Shown: piece after piece, positions 45,383 through 54,666 of the stretch
Layout of the letters: each line of letters begins with the position of its first letter
Numbering within the stretch: the stretch's first letter is position 1
The notes under the pieces: model-generated
What the model was told of the DNA's origin: nothing
Seen by the model: the letters and a program-made list of their open reading frames with translations, nothing else
Databases searched by the model: none
Source: Fructobacillus pseudoficulneus
GTDB taxonomy: Bacteria > Bacillota > Bacilli > Lactobacillales > Lactobacillaceae
Length of the DNA: 64,000 nucleotides
Direction of reading: 5' to 3'
Assembly (NCBI RefSeq): GCF_900108455.1
Contig: NZ_FNWS01000001.1
Location: 186,001 to 250,000, forward strand
Program-made: the position numbers and the translations under genes

Positions 45383-46285
45383 TTATTTTTTCTTGGATGT
45401 ATCCGCAAATTCAATAATAGGATTGAAAATTTTTCCTGCTTTCATTCCTTTTTTCATTACTGCTAGCTTTTCAGACTTTCGATCTGTTTTAGAAAGCTTA
45501 ATTTGCCAGTATTCAGCCAACGTGCGAAGACGTGCACGATTCTTTCGATACCAGTCTCGCTTACGAATATAATAACCTTTATTTCGATATGAGTAGAAAT
45601 AACGTGGTGTCCGTTCCGGCCCATCATTTAAAAGGCTTGATCCGACATTTGATCCCATCTTATGCGTTACTTTAGCAGATGGTACGAAGTACCCTGGGGC
45701 CACACGACCAGCACGCTCAGTATATTCAATATCATCTCCCCAGATAAAGAAATCAGTAATTGGAAGACCAATCTGAGCCACCACACTGCGACGTACTAGA
45801 AGCGAAACAAAAGTTGCATTCTGCAAACGAATTGGTTCAACTTGATTCTCAGGAATAACTTTCAATCGATTCATAGGCGCAGGCTGATTCATCTTTGCCC
45901 GATGTCCATCGGTCCAACGAACATCTGATGCCAAAAAACCAAAGTTTGGTTCAACGTTAGCAAATTTTAGTAAGTTTTGTAGAGTATCTGGATGAACAAC
46001 AGTATCATCATCCATCACCCACACAAAGTCATCATCCGTATTTTCCATGAAATATCGGATACCTCGGTTGAAACCTCCCGCTCCACCAAGATTTTCCCCA
46101 AGACGGACATAATCGATTTGGTTTCCAAGTGATTCCAAATATTCTTTCGTATCATTTTCACTAGCATTATCAACAATAATAATGTGACTAACTGGTTCAA
46201 TTTGCTTTTGTAAACTTTCAATTACTTCTTTCAAAAGTGTAAGTCGATTGTATGTTACAACGACTGCTGATACTTTTTTAGTCAT
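45383..46285 (-). CDS. Family 2 glycosyltransferase, galactofuranosyltransferase GlfT-like
   Basis: Soluble GT2 enzyme: VSAVVVTYNRLTLLKEVIES start, IIVDNASEN, GENLGGAGGFNRGI (about 63-76), catalytic DDD in WVMDDDTVV (about 90-98), and WGDDIEYTERAG (about 182-193). The GGAGGFNRG motif and WGDD-E element are shared with GlfT-type galactofuranosyltransferases and rhamnosyltransferases. The gene lies two genes from glf, which makes UDP-galactofuranose, so Galf is the favoured donor (inference). 300 residues, no TM. Confidence 0.8.
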   Translation of the reverse strand: MTKKVSAVVVTYNRLTLLKEVIESLQKQIEPVSHIIIVDNASENDTKEYLESLGNQIDYVRLGENLGGAGGFNRGIRYFMENTDDDFVWVMDDDTVVHPDTLQNLLKFANVEPNFGFLASDVRWTDGHRAKMNQPAPMNRLKVIPENQVEPIRLQNATFVSLLVRRSVVAQIGLPITDFFIWGDDIEYTERAGRVAPGYFVPSAKVTHKMGSNVGSSLLNDGPERTPRYFYSYRNKGYYIRKRDWYRKNRARLRTLAEYWQIKLSKTDRKSEKLAVMKKGMKAGKIFNPIIEFADTSKKK

Positions 46286-46304
46286 TTTTATTTCCTAATC
46301 TCAA

Positions 46305-47246
46305 TTATTTTTTTTCTTTAGCAATATAAATTGGTCGACGCTTCGTCTCCATAAATATGGCAGCAATATATCGGCCAATCACACCAAGACTCAACATCTG
46401 GATTCCACCAATGAATAACATAATGGTAACCATTGACGGCCAGCCAGCAACCGAACTATTTGAAATTAATGCACGAATAACAATAAACAGGCCACCAATG
46501 ATAGAACCTCCAAAAGAAAGCAATCCTAAGAAAGTTACAATAGTTAATGGCATCGTTGAAAAGGAAACAATCCCTTCAATTGCATACTTAGCAAGATTCC
46601 AAAACGACCATGATGTTGACCCAGCAACTCGTTCGCGGTTTTCATACGGAATGTACTTAGTTTTGAAACCAACCCAAGTAAAAATTCCTTTTGAAAAACG
46701 CTGATTTTCAGACAATGACAAAATTGCATCGACCATTTGCCGTGTCATAACACGATAATCACGTGCACCATCAACCAGGTGTGTCTGTGAAACTTTGTTC
46801 ATCCACTTGTAAAATTGGGCTGAAAACCAAGAACGTAATTTAGCTTCACCTTTTCGATCTGCTCGACGAGTACCAACAGCATCAAATTCACCACTTTTAA
46901 CATCTGTAAGCATCTCTGGCAATAGTTCAGGTGGATCTTGCAAGTCCACGTCCATGACAGCTACATAGTCACCTTTGGCCTGTTGAAGGCCAGCATACAA
47001 ACCGGCTTCTTTACCAAAATTTCGTGAAAAGGAAACATAATGAACATGACTATCTACGTTAGCCAACTCACGTAAAATAGTTAATGTATTATCTGTTGAT
47101 CCATCATCAATAAAATGAAAGTCAATTTCAGCATCAACTTCAGGACTCACCTTTTGAATTGCATCATAAAAAATCTTGATTGTGTCCTCTTCATTATGGA
47201 CGGGCACAACTAATGATAATAGAGCAGGTTGATTATGTTCAGCCAT
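46305..47246 (-). CDS. gtrB: GtrB-like bactoprenol glycosyltransferase
   Basis: Transfers glucose (or another sugar) from UDP-sugar to undecaprenyl phosphate. GT2 domain: LSLVVPVHNEEDTIKIFY, HFIDDGSTDNT, SFSRNFGKEAGLYAGLQQA, catalytic MDVDLQDPPELLPEM (about 95-109), GTRADRKGE-type loop, and the ERVAGSTSWSFWNL segment before two TM helices (about 230-255, 265-295). 313 residues, typical of GtrB/Csb/ArnC-like enzymes. The GtrA-like flippase candidate is 8 kb away in the same block. Confidence 0.88.
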   Translation of the reverse strand: MAEHNQPALLSLVVPVHNEEDTIKIFYDAIQKVSPEVDAEIDFHFIDDGSTDNTLTILRELANVDSHVHYVSFSRNFGKEAGLYAGLQQAKGDYVAVMDVDLQDPPELLPEMLTDVKSGEFDAVGTRRADRKGEAKLRSWFSAQFYKWMNKVSQTHLVDGARDYRVMTRQMVDAILSLSENQRFSKGIFTWVGFKTKYIPYENRERVAGSTSWSFWNLAKYAIEGIVSFSTMPLTIVTFLGLLSFGGSIIGGLFIVIRALISNSSVAGWPSMVTIMLFIGGIQMLSLGVIGRYIAAIFMETKRRPIYIAKEKK

Positions 47247-47307
47247 TGTTCTTCTCCCCTTTTTAAGTTATGTACGATGCCTTTTTACAAGCATCTTATC
47301 GTATTTT

Positions 47308-48498
47308 TTACTTCACATCATCATGCGCGAAGTTGAAATCATCTGACACACCAAATTCCTGGCGAACAGTGTTAAAGGCATCATTGAAGACTTGGTCCAT
47401 ATCGAAGTAACGATACTTACCCAAACGACCACCAAAGAGCACTTCAGAAGCCTCTTCACGAGCAGCCTTCACATATTGCTTATACAATTCTGTGTTTTTA
47501 TCATCGTTAACTGGGTAGTACGCTTCCTTTGAACGGTCCCAGTCCTGTGGATATTCACGTGTGATGATTGTCTTACCTTCATCAGCTAGGCCATCAAAAT
47601 GACGCCATTCCATCTGACGAGTAAATGGTGTTTCAGCATCCGTATAATTGATAACAGCATTACCTTGGTAATTATCAGAATCAATCGTTTCGCTTTCAAA
47701 GCGCAATGAACGGTATTCCAATTCACCAAACTTGTAATCAAAGAATTGATCAATCATTCCCGTGTAAAGAACACGTGGAAATTCTGACATGAATTCATCT
47801 TTGTGGTCAAAGAAATCTGTGTCAGTCAAAACATCGATCAAACCATTTGAACGCTCAACCATGTTTTCGAAAATTTGAGTATAACCACCCACAGGAATTC
47901 CCTGGTAACGATGGTTAAAGTAGTTGTTATCGTAAATAAAACGAACTGGCAATCGCTTAATAATGAAGGCTGGCAATTCAGTTGCCTTACGACCCCATTG
48001 CTTTTCTGTATAGCCCTTAATCAAGGCTTGGTAAATGTCAGTTCCAATCAATGAAATAGCTTGTTCTTCCAAGTTACGTGGTTGACGATCACCTAGTTCT
48101 TGCAATGCTGCAGCCTTTTGTTCTTCAATCTTGGCCTTGGCTTCTGCAGGAGTCTTCGTTCCCCACATTTGGTAGAAAGTATTCATGTTGAATGGCAAGT
48201 TAAACAACTTACCGTTGTAGTTAGCAACCACCTGGTTTTGGAAGTTATTGAATTCCGCAAAGTTTTGCACGTAATCCCACACTTCCTTGTTATCCGTATG
48301 GAAGATGTGTGCACCAAAATCATGAACAGTGATTCCGTTTTCAACGTGGGTATGGGTGTTACCACCAATAAAACCACGCTTTTCCACAACTAATGAACGC
48401 TTACCGCGCTTAGCTGCTTCATAAGCAAAGGTCATACCAAATGGTCCAGCCCCTACTACCAAGTAATCATAGTTTTTTGTGTTAAATTTATTTGCCAT
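47308..48498 (-). CDS. glf: UDP-galactopyranose mutase
   Basis: FAD enzyme that interconverts UDP-galactopyranose and UDP-galactofuranose. Seen: FAD-binding YDYLVVGAGPFGMTFAYEA (10-28), EKRGFIGGNTHT (38-49), GAHIFHTDNKEVWDYV (about 61-76), GYTEKQWGRKATELP (about 165-179) and the C-terminal GGRLGKYRYFDMDQV. 396 residues, canonical. Its ATG overlaps the stop of the upstream DUF4422 gene (TAATG). It indicates that the polysaccharide contains galactofuranose. Confidence 0.96.
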   Translation of the reverse strand: MANKFNTKNYDYLVVGAGPFGMTFAYEAAKRGKRSLVVEKRGFIGGNTHTHVENGITVHDFGAHIFHTDNKEVWDYVQNFAEFNNFQNQVVANYNGKLFNLPFNMNTFYQMWGTKTPAEAKAKIEEQKAAALQELGDRQPRNLEEQAISLIGTDIYQALIKGYTEKQWGRKATELPAFIIKRLPVRFIYDNNYFNHRYQGIPVGGYTQIFENMVERSNGLIDVLTDTDFFDHKDEFMSEFPRVLYTGMIDQFFDYKFGELEYRSLRFESETIDSDNYQGNAVINYTDAETPFTRQMEWRHFDGLADEGKTIITREYPQDWDRSKEAYYPVNDDKNTELYKQYVKAAREEASEVLFGGRLGKYRYFDMDQVFNDAFNTVRQEFGVSDDFNFAHDDVK

Positions 48499-49268
48499 TA
48501 GAAATGTACCTTTTTCTTAGAATTTGGAAGAAACTTCCGCTTCAAAAATTGTGTGCCCTTGTCAAACCAGTTTGTTTTTTCCAAACTAATGACTGGCACA
48601 TCAACGTGTGAATAATTACGTGTATTCAGCCATGTATCCATCAAACGTTCTGATAAGAAACCAAAAACCCGTGAGTCTTGTCCATGTAAGGTGGATAAGT
48701 CAACTTGTTGTTCAACCTTATCCAACACACCAAAGACAAAGGCAGCATAATCATTAAAAGCATCTTTCTTCATAATAAACATATTAAAAAGATGAGCCTT
48801 CGTTGATTGTTCCATCCTCTGAAAAGCTGGATAAAAGTCTGCGTAATCCTCACGAATTAACTTTTCCATTATCTCATAAGGCTTATGTGCGTGCGCATGA
48901 AGATAATGATTACGCTGATTTTCAATGAAATAATTCCGCTGTTTGGGCAAAATTACGTCGTAATTTACTAGCAAATCATGAATTTGTTTTTCATTCAAAC
49001 GCCCTGCAAAATCATGTCCACCCTTTTTTCCTAGATAACGACGATAATGAACCAAGCCAGTGACCTCTTCAGTGGAATTCTTCCACATCCAGTATAATCC
49101 GGTTAATTCGTTAAAATTAGGATTTTTGGCAGAAATGTTATCGTTCTGATCGTCACGTTGATAGCCAGTTGGCACTTTATCACGTAATGTAGCACCAACC
49201 ATCAAAGGTTGGTACAAGTCATCTTTTGGCATCTCATATTTTCTGTGAGTTGCAATATAAATTTTCAT
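48498..49268 (-). CDS. DUF4422-domain glycosyltransferase
   Basis: Putative cytoplasmic sugar transferase. The 256 residues begin MKIYIATHRKYEMPKDD and contain GLYWMWKNS, VGLVHYRRYL-type segment GLVHYRRYLGKK (about 74-85), the HAHKPYEIM helix and the C-terminal GFLSERLMDTWL, all typical of DUF4422 proteins in capsule and EPS loci. The frame is open to 49337 but GAGGAG before the ATG at 49268 and the TAATG overlap with the polymerase stop fix the start. Overlaps glf at the other end. Confidence 0.86.
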   Translation of the reverse strand: MKIYIATHRKYEMPKDDLYQPLMVGATLRDKVPTGYQRDDQNDNISAKNPNFNELTGLYWMWKNSTEEVTGLVHYRRYLGKKGGHDFAGRLNEKQIHDLLVNYDVILPKQRNYFIENQRNHYLHAHAHKPYEIMEKLIREDYADFYPAFQRMEQSTKAHLFNMFIMKKDAFNDYAAFVFGVLDKVEQQVDLSTLHGQDSRVFGFLSERLMDTWLNTRNYSHVDVPVISLEKTNWFDKGTQFLKRKFLPNSKKKVHF

Positions 49269-50656
49269 TATTTCAACTCCTCTTCCAAACGAATGATGTG
49301 CTTCCGATAAAAGAAGAACATTAACAAGTACGGCCACAAAAATACTTGAATAACAAAAATTGATGAAAAAGCCTCTAAAATAATCATGGTGATAAACGAA
49401 ATAATAAGTCCACGATGCCAGGCCATCTGATTTTCAGATAATTCAATCTTTTCTAATTGATGTTTCACCAAAAAAGTACGAGCGATCAAACGGAAAAATA
49501 GCCACATGGCCGGAATCATAATAATTAATCCAAATGAAGCAAACCATCCAAGAAAGTCCGAAAGATTTGGATATCCAAACTGTGAATATACATGCTGAAA
49601 TTCAAAGTTATCAGTTGTAGAGATTGGAACATTTTTTAATATGAAAAATGAAGTAAAACCATAACCAACACCAAAAATGGGATGAGTTAAAAAGGTCAAA
49701 GCCAAAGCAATTGTTCCACCTAAACGATTATCCGTTCCCTGTTTAGCAAACAAAAACTGGTTCAAAGTATTATGAATTACTCCTACCTTAAGGTAGGCAA
49801 CTGCAATTAATATGACACCCACTATGGCCAACAAAACCAAATTGCGACGTAATTTTTTATTAGCAAAAACAGCCCACAAAACATAAGCAATCCCTGCCGT
49901 TAAAATTCCCGTAGTAGTTTTGGCTAAGAACAAAACGACAAAAATCACCAAAGCAAAAACGGTATTCACTACTTGATCGGACATTTTAGACTTTGTCCAG
50001 TTCCAAAATTTTTGTCCTGTCGCCGTTAATCCGATTAAAATTGGAAGGTAAACAACTCCGATTAGGTTGGCCAAAAAAGCTGCTTCTGGTTCAAATCCGT
50101 TTACTCTTCCTTCAGTAGTAACGTATGATCCATTTGCATAAAAATTATATCCCTGATGAGTCCGCCAATGCCGCTCAAAAAGCTGAGCAATTTCATTAAC
50201 ATAGCCCTTAAGTCCTGCAAAGTGAAAAGTAACAAGAATCTGTGGCAAAACGGTTAGCAATAAATAAATGGCTAGAGCAATTAAGCCAGACTTCAAGAAA
50301 GACCTTTCATCTTTTTCGGAAATTATGGTTAATTGTATAATTGCCCATGCTACATATACTGTTACCGTCCAGCCAGCCAGAATAATACCCGAATGAATAA
50401 TTCCAGTGGTAAGAATCGTTTCACCAGTGACACTGTAGGACCATGCCATTGTTCCCAACTGAATTAACCAAAAAAAGCCAGTCAAACCTATGGCCATTTT
50501 TGAGGGCACAATTAGCTTTAACCGGTCTGGATAACGATATAACTGAATCAAAATGATGGCTAGAAAAGTTGGAAAAGCAATCATCGCCACCGTTTCAGCT
50601 AATGAGTTAGTATAATTTTTCGAAAAAAATGTAATTGGTAAGAGAAAATTAACCAT
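49268..50656 (-). CDS. wzy: Polysaccharide polymerase, Wzy-like
   Basis: Candidate polymerase that joins flipped repeat units on the outer membrane face. The 462 residues form about 12 TM helices with a large extracytoplasmic loop (about 150-195, NEIAQLFERHWRTHQGYNF and GRVNGFEPEAAFLAN) and a second loop (about 315-350), the usual O-antigen ligase/polymerase plan. Sequence is poorly conserved in such proteins, so the call rests on topology and position between Wzz and the transferases. Coupled by TAATG to the DUF4422 gene. Confidence 0.75.
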   Translation of the reverse strand: MVNFLLPITFFSKNYTNSLAETVAMIAFPTFLAIILIQLYRYPDRLKLIVPSKMAIGLTGFFWLIQLGTMAWSYSVTGETILTTGIIHSGIILAGWTVTVYVAWAIIQLTIISEKDERSFLKSGLIALAIYLLLTVLPQILVTFHFAGLKGYVNEIAQLFERHWRTHQGYNFYANGSYVTTEGRVNGFEPEAAFLANLIGVVYLPILIGLTATGQKFWNWTKSKMSDQVVNTVFALVIFVVLFLAKTTTGILTAGIAYVLWAVFANKKLRRNLVLLAIVGVILIAVAYLKVGVIHNTLNQFLFAKQGTDNRLGGTIALALTFLTHPIFGVGYGFTSFFILKNVPISTTDNFEFQHVYSQFGYPNLSDFLGWFASFGLIIMIPAMWLFFRLIARTFLVKHQLEKIELSENQMAWHRGLIISFITMIILEAFSSIFVIQVFLWPYLLMFFFYRKHIIRLEEELK

Positions 50657-50667
50657 AATCCCTCAGA

Positions 50668-51291
50668 TTATCCTTGTTCTTTTGCTAAACGATAATTTTT
50701 CTGAATTCCTGAAATCAAAATGATAACTGAAGCTACCACAAAGCCAAATACAGCGCCGAACACCGTTAACTTTTTAGCATTCTTCAACGCGGACTTTGTT
50801 ACATCAGAACCTGTAGCCTTTGACAATACATCTGGTTTTCCCATATCTGGATAAATAGTGGGACCAACTGAAGCAAAAGTTTCAGCATAAACGTTTGCTA
50901 AAGTTTTAGCACGGTAAGTATTTTCACCGGAAGCCTGAAAATTTAGTGCTAATGTACTATCAGGATTTTGAATTTTAACCGCAGAAATAATGTCACTTTT
51001 ACTCATACTAAAAGGCAATGCTGCCTGCACTGCTGAAACAACCGCATCATCTTGAGCAACCTTTTCATAGGTTGGAATCAATAATTTATCTGCTTGAATA
51101 CGTGAATTTGGGTCTTTAACATCAGTATTATTTTTAGCAATCAAAACAGTTCGACTGGCAGAAAAATTAGTAATTACTTTACCCGACTTAGCATAAGTAA
51201 AGCCCGCTCCCGCAAAAACAATAACTAACAAAATAATTAACCAAGCATAACGCCAAAAACGTTTAACCAAATCAGTTAATGAAAATTCCAT
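50668..51291 (-). CDS. Chain-length regulator, Wzz/YveK-type polysaccharide co-polymerase
   Basis: Regulates polymer length together with Wzy. Two TM helices (about 14-34 and 172-193) flank an extracytoplasmic helical domain, with the N-terminal LTDLVKRFWRYAWLII pattern of the Wzz Pfam domain. 207 residues. The tyrosine kinase and phosphatase (CpsD/CpsB types) that normally accompany it in Gram-positive EPS loci are not present within the block. GAGGAG precedes the ATG. Confidence 0.83.
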   Translation of the reverse strand: MEFSLTDLVKRFWRYAWLIILLVIVFAGAGFTYAKSGKVITNFSASRTVLIAKNNTDVKDPNSRIQADKLLIPTYEKVAQDDAVVSAVQAALPFSMSKSDIISAVKIQNPDSTLALNFQASGENTYRAKTLANVYAETFASVGPTIYPDMGKPDVLSKATGSDVTKSALKNAKKLTVFGAVFGFVVASVIILISGIQKNYRLAKEQG

Positions 51292-51321
51292 TTTTATTTC
51301 TCCTCGTTGGAAATGTATTTT

Positions 51322-51954
51322 TTAAAAGGCCCCATCACCCTTGAAAATGGCAACCACTGTTAAAAACATGATTTTAAAATCGAGTCCCAAGTTCGCACGA
51401 TCAACATAATCTAGTTCAATTTCAGCTCGTTCAGGATAGCCAATATTTGAGCGACCAGATGCTTGCCATAAACCAAAAACGCCTGGCTTTACCGAAAGAA
51501 ATTTATCAATTCTTTTTTGATCACCATACTCAACCAGCTCACTTTCCACCACTGGTCGTGGACCAATAATGGACATATTACCAATCAGAGTATTCCAAAA
51601 TTGTGGTAGTTCATCCAATGACGTTTTACGAAGAACTGCTCCGATTTTAGTAATGCGGGGATCCTCCTTCGTCGGTAATTTGTAACCATTATCAATGAAT
51701 TTTTGATAGAGCGCATCGTTAGAACGTAAAATCTGATCGGCATTGTCAATCATCGATTGAAACTTATAAATTTTAAAGTGCTTACCCCCCTGGCCTACTC
51801 GGTCCTGGGTATAAAAGACATGGCTCGTCCCCTTGTTGCATTTAATAATAATCATAATCACCAAAAAAACAGGCGAAAGAATAACTAAAGCACAAAGTGA
51901 CACAACAATGTCTAAAATTCGTTTGGGAAGGCGATAAAACAGAAACTGTTTCAA
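51322..51954 (-). CDS. Initiating polyprenyl-phosphate sugar-1-phosphate transferase (phosphoglycosyl transferase)
   Basis: Transfers a sugar phosphate from UDP-sugar to undecaprenyl phosphate, starting each repeat unit. One N-terminal membrane helix (about 10-35), then the monotopic PGT core: [38 protein letters not shown] and [10 protein letters not shown], and CurvesRG-type [18 protein letters not shown]. Gln replaces the usual Arg of KFRSM. The frame extends to a TTG at 51969, but GGAGG at 51963-51967 is eight bases before a second TTG (51954), which is chosen as start (210 residues). Confidence 0.9.
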   Translation of the reverse strand: MKQFLFYRLPKRILDIVVSLCALVILSPVFLVIMIIIKCNKGTSHVFYTQDRVGQGGKHFKIYKFQSMIDNADQILRSNDALYQKFIDNGYKLPTKEDPRITKIGAVLRKTSLDELPQFWNTLIGNMSIIGPRPVVESELVEYGDQKRIDKFLSVKPGVFGLWQASGRSNIGYPERAEIELDYVDRANLGLDFKIMFLTVVAIFKGDGAF

Positions 51955-52019
51955 AACCCCATCCTCCAATATTTCAAAATTTAGTGCATAACAATATTTA
52001 TTATACCAGACAACTCAGG

Positions 52020-53462
52020 TTAGCGAAAGGAAGCCCTGTCTAATAGCTTTTTTAAAATTGGCGCGCGCAAAATAAAAAGTGCAATTGCATATACCAAAAC
52101 ACCAATAACGGCTTCCATTAAGGTACTTTTGATGCCGACACTATGCGTTTTAACAAACACATTCACAGCAAAGTACATTAACACTCCAGCAAGCAGATAA
52201 CGCCATACCCCCTTAAAATGAGCCATAACATTCATATCCTTGCGAGTGACTACTAATTGATAGGCAATAACAGCAAACTCAGAAATAGCGGTTGCAACAG
52301 CAGCTCCTTCAACTCCCCATAGAAAGATTAAAAAGAAATTTAGGAAAACATTCAAGATTGCTCCAAAAGTAACCGACCACGTATACTCACTTAACCGTTT
52401 AGTCGGAATTAAGAATTGATTGCCAATCACATTGGACCAACCAATAAAAACAATAATCGGTGTCAACAAAACCAATGCCGATCCAACGTCACCCCATGAT
52501 TTTCCAAGGAACCAAAGCATTGCCGTGGGCCCAACTGCCGCAATTCCAAAGGCTAAAGGTACAGCAATTGCTGAAACAAAATCCATTGACGAATGAATCG
52601 CCTTCTTCATTTGATCATGCTCACCAGCCGCATAATGCGCTGACATTCGTGGCAACATCACCATTCCGACTGAGGTAACTAAGGCTAAACAGACTTTGAT
52701 AATCTTATCTGCATTGTCATAAATACCTGACGATGCAGTCGCACCCGTAATAAAGGGCAGCATCGTTTTATTTAATTGCAAATAAATCTGCGTAGCAATT
52801 GTTGGCAAAAACATCATAAAAACGGGATGCCAATGTGGCTTCAAGTTTAAATTTTTTAACTTTGGTAAATGAAAATGGCCAATCAAATAAAACCACATTG
52901 ATAGATTTCCAAAAACCTGCGACAAAGCTAACAACAAAATGTAAGCACCAATATCATTTGGTGTCTTAACAACAACAAAGATTAAGACTGTCATCGCTAG
53001 CTTAATCATCATATTTCGTAAGACAGTTTTCTTAAAATCTTCCAAACCAATGAAATACCAGGAAATATCAAAAATACCGGAAAAGATGACCCAAATTTGA
53101 TACCACAAAAAAAGTTCATTTTGATGAATTCGATGATTAAAGGCACCACCAGCATAAATAAATGCTATATACAAAATCAAAGCTACAAATCCAGCGATAA
53201 AGTGAATCGTTTGAATTTCCCAAAACTTTTTTTGCCTTAATGATTCATTTTTATGAACGTAAGCGATTTCTCGAGAACCATAGGTAACAATCCCTAAGCT
53301 CGCAATTAATAGAAAGTAGGTGACCAGAGAGTTTGTCCATGAAGCAACACCGACACCATTTTTACCTAGCACTCGTGCTAAATACGGTAAGGTAATGATT
53401 GGTGCAATAATATTTAGCAACTGATAGGCTGCATTATAAAGATAGTTTTTCGCAACTTGCAT
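52020..53462 (-). CDS. wzx: Polysaccharide flippase, Wzx/MATE-like
   Basis: Moves lipid-linked repeat units across the membrane. About 14 TM helices; N-terminal NYLYNAAYQLLNIIAPIITLP and LARVLGKNGVGVASWTNSLV are characteristic of the polysaccharide-synthase (RfbX) family. About 480 residues. Start uncertain: ATG at 53462 or TTG three codons upstream (53471); the ribosome site is weak for both. Between the acyltransferase (36 bases upstream) and the phosphoglycosyl transferase. Confidence 0.88.
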   Translation of the reverse strand: MQVAKNYLYNAAYQLLNIIAPIITLPYLARVLGKNGVGVASWTNSLVTYFLLIASLGIVTYGSREIAYVHKNESLRQKKFWEIQTIHFIAGFVALILYIAFIYAGGAFNHRIHQNELFLWYQIWVIFSGIFDISWYFIGLEDFKKTVLRNMMIKLAMTVLIFVVVKTPNDIGAYILLLALSQVFGNLSMWFYLIGHFHLPKLKNLNLKPHWHPVFMMFLPTIATQIYLQLNKTMLPFITGATASSGIYDNADKIIKVCLALVTSVGMVMLPRMSAHYAAGEHDQMKKAIHSSMDFVSAIAVPLAFGIAAVGPTAMLWFLGKSWGDVGSALVLLTPIIVFIGWSNVIGNQFLIPTKRLSEYTWSVTFGAILNVFLNFFLIFLWGVEGAAVATAISEFAVIAYQLVVTRKDMNVMAHFKGVWRYLLAGVLMYFAVNVFVKTHSVGIKSTLMEAVIGVLVYAIALFILRAPILKKLLDRASFR

Positions 53463-53498
53463 GCTTAACAAAACTCACTTTCAATTAATAATTTTTGA

Positions 53499-54536
53499 CT
53501 AAACTGTACGACGCAAATATGGTATTTTTCGAATAATTACTACTATGAGGAGACTAGCCAGCCAAACAAATATCGGCATAATTAATATGTGTTTCAAAGA
53601 ATTAGGCGCTAAGTGATATCTTTTTTCCAAAGTATCAATAAAAAAGTAATGAATAACGTATACATCTAAAGATGCAGATGCCCATCTTCTTAACAAATTT
53701 TGGACTTTTTCACTAGGATTCCAATTTATAAAGTGTTTTTGAAAAAAAGTATAAATTGCAGCCGACCAAGTCAATCCGAAAATTCCCCAAATGCTGTAAA
53801 CTTGCCGCTGATACTGACCACGATTATGTGACAAAAGGATAGTCATGGCAATCATAATGATCAAGGATATGATGCCTCCCACGTACAGGAGTTTTTGAAT
53901 TTTATCGTTTAACGGGAAATGCTTTAAATACCAACCCAAGACAAAGAAACCAATTGATCCTGAGACACCAATGCTGATGCCACCAGAAAAAGCAGCATCC
54001 GGTTGATTTTTTAATCCATAATAGTAACCAAGCAAAGCCACAAAAATTAAGTTTATTAAAAGTAAATATTCAACTGTCTTTTTTTGCTGAACAGTAGTTA
54101 TTTTGGATAACAGAGGTGCTGACAGATAAAAACCGATTATTACATAAAAGTACCAAAAAATTGGTTGGGCAGAACCATGCATTATTGAGTCAAACAATCG
54201 TAAATATGTATTTAAAGAGCGCCATGGATGATGCCAATATTGAATATTATTATAGAAGAACCATACTATCGACCAAAAAATGAACGGAACAACTACCCTT
54301 GAAAATCTTTTTTTAAAAAATAAAGAGGTCTCTTCACGTTCACGATAATCCAAAATATTTGCACCAGAAATCATAAAAAAAATTGGAACTGCAAAAATGA
54401 AAGCAACTTGAATTGCAACGGTTAAATCCCAGCGGAATCCACCAATATTGCTAAATGCTAAATTAGATGAATGCAACATGACAACTGCAAAGGTAGCCAA
54501 TATATTTAATAAATCCATATAATGATAACGCTTCAT
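53499..54536 (-). CDS. Acyltransferase 3 family membrane protein
   Basis: Likely O-acetylates a surface sugar or wall polymer. About 10 TM helices; N-terminal YHYMDLLNILATFAVVMLHSS contains the family His (Asp-His dyad region), then PIFFMISGANIL and KKRFSRVVVPFIFWSI (about 74-90). 345 residues, similar to WecH/OatA-type membrane domains without an SGNH tail. First gene of the minus-strand polysaccharide series; the neighbouring SGNH protein lies in a separate unit behind a terminator. Confidence 0.85.
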   Translation of the reverse strand: MKRYHYMDLLNILATFAVVMLHSSNLAFSNIGGFRWDLTVAIQVAFIFAVPIFFMISGANILDYREREETSLFFKKRFSRVVVPFIFWSIVWFFYNNIQYWHHPWRSLNTYLRLFDSIMHGSAQPIFWYFYVIIGFYLSAPLLSKITTVQQKKTVEYLLLINLIFVALLGYYYGLKNQPDAAFSGGISIGVSGSIGFFVLGWYLKHFPLNDKIQKLLYVGGIISLIIMIAMTILLSHNRGQYQRQVYSIWGIFGLTWSAAIYTFFQKHFINWNPSEKVQNLLRRWASASLDVYVIHYFFIDTLEKRYHLAPNSLKHILIMPIFVWLASLLIVVIIRKIPYLRRTV

Positions 54537-54587
54537 AACGAAAATACCACTCCTACATTAAACTTAAATTATTTTTCAGATAGATTC

Positions 54588-54593
54588 ATTTTA
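54588..54593 (-). promoter_or_regulatory. Candidate -10 of the polysaccharide operon
   Basis: TAAAAT on the minus strand, 52 bases before the acyltransferase start and just after the terminator at 54609-54652. No well-placed -35 is visible, so this is a weak call; a promoter is expected somewhere in 54537-54610. Confidence 0.3.
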
Positions 54594-54608
54594 CCTCATT
54601 CCACTCAA

Positions 54609-54652
54609 AATAAAAAAGCTTTTACACCTTTTGATGCAAAGCCTTTTTATTT
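54609..54652 (-). terminator. Terminator of the SGNH glucan-binding gene
   Basis: Imperfect stem AAAAAGGCTTTGCATC with GGTGTAAAAGCTTTTTT, AAAA loop, followed by a T run on the minus strand, 14 bases after the stop. Confidence 0.75.
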
Positions 54653-54666
54653 TTAGTCTGCTTGTT

